From an uncultured Lachnospiraceae bacterium (lineage in GTDB: Bacteria; Bacillota; Clostridia; Lachnospirales; Lachnospiraceae): a DNA stretch of 7,815 nt. The notes below the pieces were generated by a model. The model saw only the letters and a program-made list of their open reading frames with translations, made no database searches and was not told the origin of the DNA. Shown here one piece after another: positions 4,563-7,815 of this stretch (the stretch's first letter is position 1; every line of letters begins with the position of its first letter). The position numbers were made by a program, and so were the translations under genes. Where the stretch lies: the NCBI GenBank assembly GCA_910585635.1, contig CAJUFE010000093.1, forward strand, positions 1 to 7,815. Direction: 5' to 3'.

Positions 4563-5666
4563 ATGGAAGGGAGAGAAAAAACGGTCCGGGTGACGCGGTC
4601 TTCCATGCCGCCCTTTGAAGAATATACGGAGATGATCAAGGTGCTTTGGGACAGCCATTGGCTGACGAACATGGGAGATCTCCACAACCGTTTGGAGGAG
4701 TCGTTAAAGGGCTATCTCAAGGTGCCCCGGCTCTCTCTTTTTGTCAATGGGCATATAGCGCTGGAAGCGGCCCTGGGAGCCTTCGGGCAGACCGGCGAGG
4801 TGATCACCACGCCCTTTACCTTTGCATCTACCGCTCACGCGGTCGTACGGAGCGGATCGGTCCCGGTATTCTGCGATATCCGGCCCGATGACTACACGAT
4901 GGATCCGGACAAGCTGGAGGCGCTGATCACCCCCAGGACCTGGGCGGTGGTCCCGGTCCATGTCTATGGGAACCTTTGCCAGGTGGAGCGGATCGAAGAG
5001 ATCGCGAGAGCTCATGGCCTGAAGGTGATCTATGACGCGGCCCATGCCTTTGGGGAGACCCTGGATGGAAAGGGCGTGGCGTCCTTTGGGGATGCCAGCA
5101 TGTTCAGCTTCCACGCCACGAAGGTGTTCAACACCATCGAAGGCGGGGCGGTGGCCTACAAGGACCCCGCTTTGTCCCATCGGATCGAGGGCCTGAAGAA
5201 TTTTGGCATCATGGATGAGGAGAATGTGGTCCTGGTAGGCGGGAATGGCAAGATGAACGAGTTCCAGGCGGCCATGGGCCTGTGCAATCTAAGGCATGTG
5301 GAGCAGGAGATCGGTAAGCGGGAGAAGATCGCCGCCCGGTATCGGACGCGGCTGTCCGAGGCGGAGGGGATCCATCTCTGCCCGGAGGCGGACAACGTAA
5401 AGCATAACTATGCCTACATGCCGGTGGTGTTCCGGGGATTTAAAAAGGACCGGGAGCAGGTCTTTCGAGAGCTTACAGAGCAGGATATCCATCCGAGGAA
5501 GTATTTTTATCCCTGTGTGAACGCCTACCAGTGCTATCAGGGGCAGTACGACCCGGAGGAAACGCCCATCGCCCGTCAGATCTCCATGGAGGTGCTCACA
5601 TTGCCCATGTATGCAGATCTGCCCCTGGAGACGGTGGATGAGATCTGTGATATCATCTTGAGGTGA
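4563..5666 (+). CDS. VioA-like DegT/DnrJ/EryC1 sugar aminotransferase
   Basis: A 367-residue cytoplasmic PLP enzyme, the normal length for this family, that would transfer an amino group (usually from glutamate) to a keto nucleotide sugar. Seen: N-terminal PPFEEYTEMIKVLWDSHWLTNMG, the NGHIALEAAL phosphate-binding segment at 62-71, ITTPFTFASTAHAV at 81-94, VYDAAHAFGE-like VIYDAAHAFGE with Asp158, and FSFHATKVFNTIEGGA at 181-196 with PLP lysine Lys187. The pattern (WLTNMG, SFHATK-FNTIEGGA, HVYGN) is closest in my memory to dTDP-4-amino-4,6-dideoxy-glucose transaminases of the VioA type; the general family is certain, the sugar specificity is inferred. It is the first gene of a plus-strand operon and is followed after four bases by the GT2 gene. 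The start at 4563 has a strong AGGAGG upstream. Confidence 0.92.
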   Translation: MEGREKTVRVTRSSMPPFEEYTEMIKVLWDSHWLTNMGDLHNRLEESLKGYLKVPRLSLFVNGHIALEAALGAFGQTGEVITTPFTFASTAHAVVRSGSVPVFCDIRPDDYTMDPDKLEALITPRTWAVVPVHVYGNLCQVERIEEIARAHGLKVIYDAAHAFGETLDGKGVASFGDASMFSFHATKVFNTIEGGAVAYKDPALSHRIEGLKNFGIMDEENVVLVGGNGKMNEFQAAMGLCNLRHVEQEIGKREKIAARYRTRLSEAEGIHLCPEADNVKHNYAYMPVVFRGFKKDREQVFRELTEQDIHPRKYFYPCVNAYQCYQGQYDPEETPIARQISMEVLTLPMYADLPLETVDEICDIILR

Positions 5667-5670
5667 GGCT

Positions 5671-6360
5671 ATGCAGGAGATCTTATTGATCATCCCTTCT
5701 TATAATGAAGAGAAGAATATCGAGAAGGTGGTGGGGGAGCTGACGGAAAGCTTTCCCCAGTTCGACTATATCGTGGTGAACGACGGGTCCACAGACCGTA
5801 CGGCCCAGATCTGCCGGGAAAAGGGCTATCACCTGCTGGATCTGCCGGTGAACTTAGGGCTGGCCGGGTGCTTTCAGGCGGGGATGCGATACGCATACCA
5901 AAAGGGCTATCGCTATGCGATCCAGTTTGACGGGGACGGGCAGCACCGGCCGGAGTATATCGAGGCGATCCGCAGGAAGATGGACGAGGGCTATGATATC
6001 GTGATCGGTTCCCGGTTCGTGGACCAGCCCAAGGACTTATCCCCCAGGATGCTGGGGAGCCGTCTCCTTTCCGGGGCGATCTACCTGACCACCGGGACAT
6101 GGGTCGCGGATCCTACATCTGGTATGCGGATGTTCGATCGGGGGATGATCCGGGAGTTCGCGCTGCAGCTGGACCACGGCCCGGAGCCGGATACCGTCTC
6201 CTTTCTGATCAAGCAGGGAGCGAAGGTGGCGGAGGTCCCGGTGCGGATCGCGGAGCGCCTGGCCGGGGAAAGCTATCTAAAGCCGATAGTTGCGGCCAGA
6301 TACATGATCCGGATGCTGATCTCCATCCTGCTGATCCAAAATTTCCGTAAACGGAGATGA
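5671..6360 (+). CDS. Family 2 glycosyltransferase, dolichyl-phosphate-mannose-synthase-like
   Basis: A 229-residue GT2 (GT-A fold) enzyme that transfers a sugar from a nucleotide donor to a lipid carrier or growing glycan at the inner face of the membrane. Visible motifs: nucleotide-binding start LLIIPSYNEEKNI at 5-17, VVNDGSTDRT at 35-44, LPVNLGLAGCFQAGMRYA at 58-75, the metal-binding DGDGQH at 87-92 (Asp87, Asp89), VIGSRF at 111-116, and DPTSGMRMF at 147-155, all in the order seen in DPM1/GtrB-like enzymes. The C-terminus is short and has only a modest hydrophobic stretch (MLISILLI), so it lacks the two membrane spans of GtrB types. It starts four bases after the aminotransferase stop, with GAGGTGAGG overlapping that stop as ribosome site, so translation is probably coupled. 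Donor and acceptor are not predictable. Confidence 0.92.
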   Translation: MQEILLIIPSYNEEKNIEKVVGELTESFPQFDYIVVNDGSTDRTAQICREKGYHLLDLPVNLGLAGCFQAGMRYAYQKGYRYAIQFDGDGQHRPEYIEAIRRKMDEGYDIVIGSRFVDQPKDLSPRMLGSRLLSGAIYLTTGTWVADPTSGMRMFDRGMIREFALQLDHGPEPDTVSFLIKQGAKVAEVPVRIAERLAGESYLKPIVAARYMIRMLISILLIQNFRKRR

Positions 6361-6364
6361 ACGT

Positions 6365-6379
6365 GGCCGCGCAGCGGCC
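6365..6379 (+). other. GC-rich hairpin between the GT2 and flippase genes
   Basis: GGCCGC (6365-6370) and GCGGCC (6374-6379) form a perfect 6-bp stem with a three-base loop in the 51-bp gap. No T-run follows, so it should not be a strong terminator. It could lower or tune expression of the flippase, or protect the upstream mRNA. Confidence 0.4.
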
Positions 6380-6411
6380 CGGCGGCCCAAAAGGCGGCGA
6401 CGAGGCGATGC

Positions 6412-7707
6412 ATGAAAAGACTGGGAGAGCTTTTGCTGTATAAAGGACAGCAGCTGGAAAAACAGAATATGCTCTGGAACATAGCGGGCAGCTTCCTCTA
6501 TGCCTTTGCCAGCATGGTCCTGTCCTTTCTGGTGATGCGGATCGCCGGGGAGGATGCGGGGGGGGTATTTGCCGTAGGCTTCAGCGCCGTGGGGCAGCAG
6601 ATGTTCACCCTGGCCTATTTCGGCCTGCGGCCCTTTCAGAGCACAGACGGAGGCCCCGCCCACGGAGGCTATCCCTTTGGGGGATATCTGGCCCACCGGA
6701 AGCTGACCACAGGGGCCGCATTTCTCACAGCGGCCATTTTTGCCCTCTGGATGGTGGGGAGCGGCGCTTACGGCTGGGAAAAAGGGCTGGCGGTGTTTCT
6801 TCTGGCCGCCTATAAGATCATCGACGGCTATGCAGATGTCTATGGATCCGAATTCCAGCGGCAGGGGTATCTGTATCTGACCGGCAAGTCCGATGCTTTC
6901 CGTACCCTTTTGTCGGTGACCGTCTTCCTCACCCTCCTGGCAGGGACCAGACAGCTCCTGCCGGCATGTGTGGGAGCGCTCTGCGCCCAGATCGCCGGGG
7001 TGGTCCTTTTTGATCTGACGGCTCTGCGTGTGCTGCCAGAGGTGGAGCATGAGTACCAGAAGGGGAGTATAAAAGGGATCTTCTCCCAGTCCGGCCTCCT
7101 ATTCCTGTCCGTGTTTTTAGACTTTTATATCTTTTCCGCGGCGAGATACGCGATCGACAGCCGTTTAGATGACGCTGCCTCCGGCTACTTCAATCTGCTC
7201 TTCATGCCCACCTCCGCGATCTATCTGGTTGCCAATTTCGTGATCCGCCCATTCCTGACCAGGATGACGGACTGCTGGAACCGTAGAGACCTGGCAGGCT
7301 TAAAAAAGATCCTGCAGAAGCTGGGAGGGATCATCCTGGGGCTGACGGTCCTGGCGGTAGGCGGCTGCCTGGTCCTGGGACGGCCGGTCCTAAGGCTTAT
7401 GGAGCTCCTGCTGGGCGAAGGCTACGAAGGCAGCCTGACCGCCTACCTGCCTGTCTTCGTGCTGATCGTCTTCGGCGGCGGCGTGTACGCCTTTGGCAAC
7501 CTCCTCTACTATACGCTGGTGGTCATGCGGCAGCAGAAGGCCATCTTCGGCGTCTACGTCGTGACCTTCATCGCAGCCCTCTTCCTGGCCCCCCTCCTGG
7601 TCACCCATTTTAAGCTCTTCGGAGCCGCCGCCGCCTACTGCCTGTTCATGGCGGTCCAGCTGGCCGGGTTTGGGGGGTGTACGGTGCTCCGGTTCAAAAT
7701 AGTTTAG
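6412..7707 (+). CDS. Wzx-like polysaccharide flippase (MVF/PST family)
   Basis: A 431-residue integral membrane protein of the oligosaccharide-flippase type, which would move lipid-linked sugar units to the outer face of the membrane. I count about 12 hydrophobic segments, including 20-46 (LWNIAGSFLYAFASMVLSFL), 100-118, 163-180, 184-204, 224-250 (LLFLSVFLDFYIFSAARYAI), 303-328 and 345-367, with the family-like N-terminal layout of two spans followed by a charged loop (FGLRPFQSTDGG). That loop is unusually rich in Gly and Pro (residues about 83-95). Length is near the low end for the family. The start at 6412 has a weak GAGG six bases upstream; an ATG at 6408 is out of frame. It is the third gene of the operon after the GT2 gene. 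Membrane topology is strong evidence; flippase versus other MATE-like function rests on context and layout. Confidence 0.85.
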   Translation: MKRLGELLLYKGQQLEKQNMLWNIAGSFLYAFASMVLSFLVMRIAGEDAGGVFAVGFSAVGQQMFTLAYFGLRPFQSTDGGPAHGGYPFGGYLAHRKLTTGAAFLTAAIFALWMVGSGAYGWEKGLAVFLLAAYKIIDGYADVYGSEFQRQGYLYLTGKSDAFRTLLSVTVFLTLLAGTRQLLPACVGALCAQIAGVVLFDLTALRVLPEVEHEYQKGSIKGIFSQSGLLFLSVFLDFYIFSAARYAIDSRLDDAASGYFNLLFMPTSAIYLVANFVIRPFLTRMTDCWNRRDLAGLKKILQKLGGIILGLTVLAVGGCLVLGRPVLRLMELLLGEGYEGSLTAYLPVFVLIVFGGGVYAFGNLLYYTLVVMRQQKAIFGVYVVTFIAALFLAPLLVTHFKLFGAAAAYCLFMAVQLAGFGGCTVLRFKIV

Positions 7708-7815
7708 AACGGTCATCCTTTACATCTGTTAGTGGATTTGATAGGTGCAGGCGCAGAGTCGGCCACCCGTCCGCATCCGAAGGCCCGGTCCCCCACGGGG
7801 ACGCGCTCTCGCTCC
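7708..7815. other. Gene-free 3' end with a GC palindrome
   Basis: I see no supported gene here. Bases 7788-7793 (GTCCCC) and 7797-7802 (GGGGAC) form a perfect 6-bp stem with a CAC loop, inside a very GC-rich stretch. There is no T-run, though the window ends 13 bases later. A minus-strand frame is open from the edge to a stop near 7736, but it encodes Arg/Gly-rich residues and looks non-coding. It may be the edge of a dispersed intergenic repeat. Confidence 0.3.

Noticed and set aside
6277..7050. 257-codon minus-strand open frame
   Set aside because: It is antisense to the flippase and GT2 genes, has a His/Gly/Gln-rich low-quality composition, and lacks motifs.
1..7815. tRNA, rRNA, or complete insertion sequence
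   Set aside because: No cloverleaf, rRNA-like segment, or transposase with terminal inverted repeats was recognised by eye on either strand.

Overview
The window looks like chromosomal DNA of a Gram-positive anaerobe of the Clostridia, most likely a fairly GC-rich Lachnospiraceae-type gut bacterium. The evidence is strong AGGAGG-type ribosome binding sites, an L,D-transpeptidase carrying clostridial hydrophobic-W (ChW) and choline-binding-type wall repeats, and a relic of the Rpn/PD-(D/E)XK transposase-like family. The species cannot be named from this sequence alone.

Layout: the window is organised around a divergent regulatory region (about 4192-4562). To the left, on the minus strand, are an exported L,D-transpeptidase (2632-4191), a WbqC-family protein (1666-2391) and an atypical DegT/DnrJ-type PLP aminotransferase (317-1444). 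To the right, on the plus strand, is a compact operon: a VioA-like sugar aminotransferase (4563-5666), a family 2 glycosyltransferase (5671-6360) and a Wzx-like multi-membrane-span flippase (6412-7707). The left edge (1-192) holds a broken Rpn-family gene, followed by a strong hairpin that fits a terminator for the minus-strand genes. The last 108 bases hold no gene that I can support, only a short GC palindrome.

How the genes work together: the set reads as part of a cell-surface polysaccharide locus. The VioA-like aminotransferase would make a nucleotide-linked 4-amino-4,6-dideoxy sugar. WbqC and the second aminotransferase-fold protein would modify or supply another unusual sugar. The GT2 enzyme would transfer a sugar to a lipid carrier or glycan, and the flippase would move the lipid-linked oligosaccharide across the membrane. 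The L,D-transpeptidase would act on the wall to which the polymer is attached. No polymerase, priming transferase or early dTDP-sugar genes are in the window, so the cluster is incomplete here.

Unexpected structure: (i) a tandem array of 22-bp units, with a 66-bp higher-order period and a GATC at each unit start, fills the space between the WbqC gene and the second aminotransferase; (ii) a long imperfect hairpin sits at the predicted 5' end of the plus-strand operon transcript, in a leader of about 130 nt; (iii) a 12-residue in-frame duplication lies inside the atypical aminotransferase; (iv) a nested stem-loop lies in the WbqC leader. I see no complete, clearly new system. The repeat array and the leader RNA are the best candidates for follow-up.
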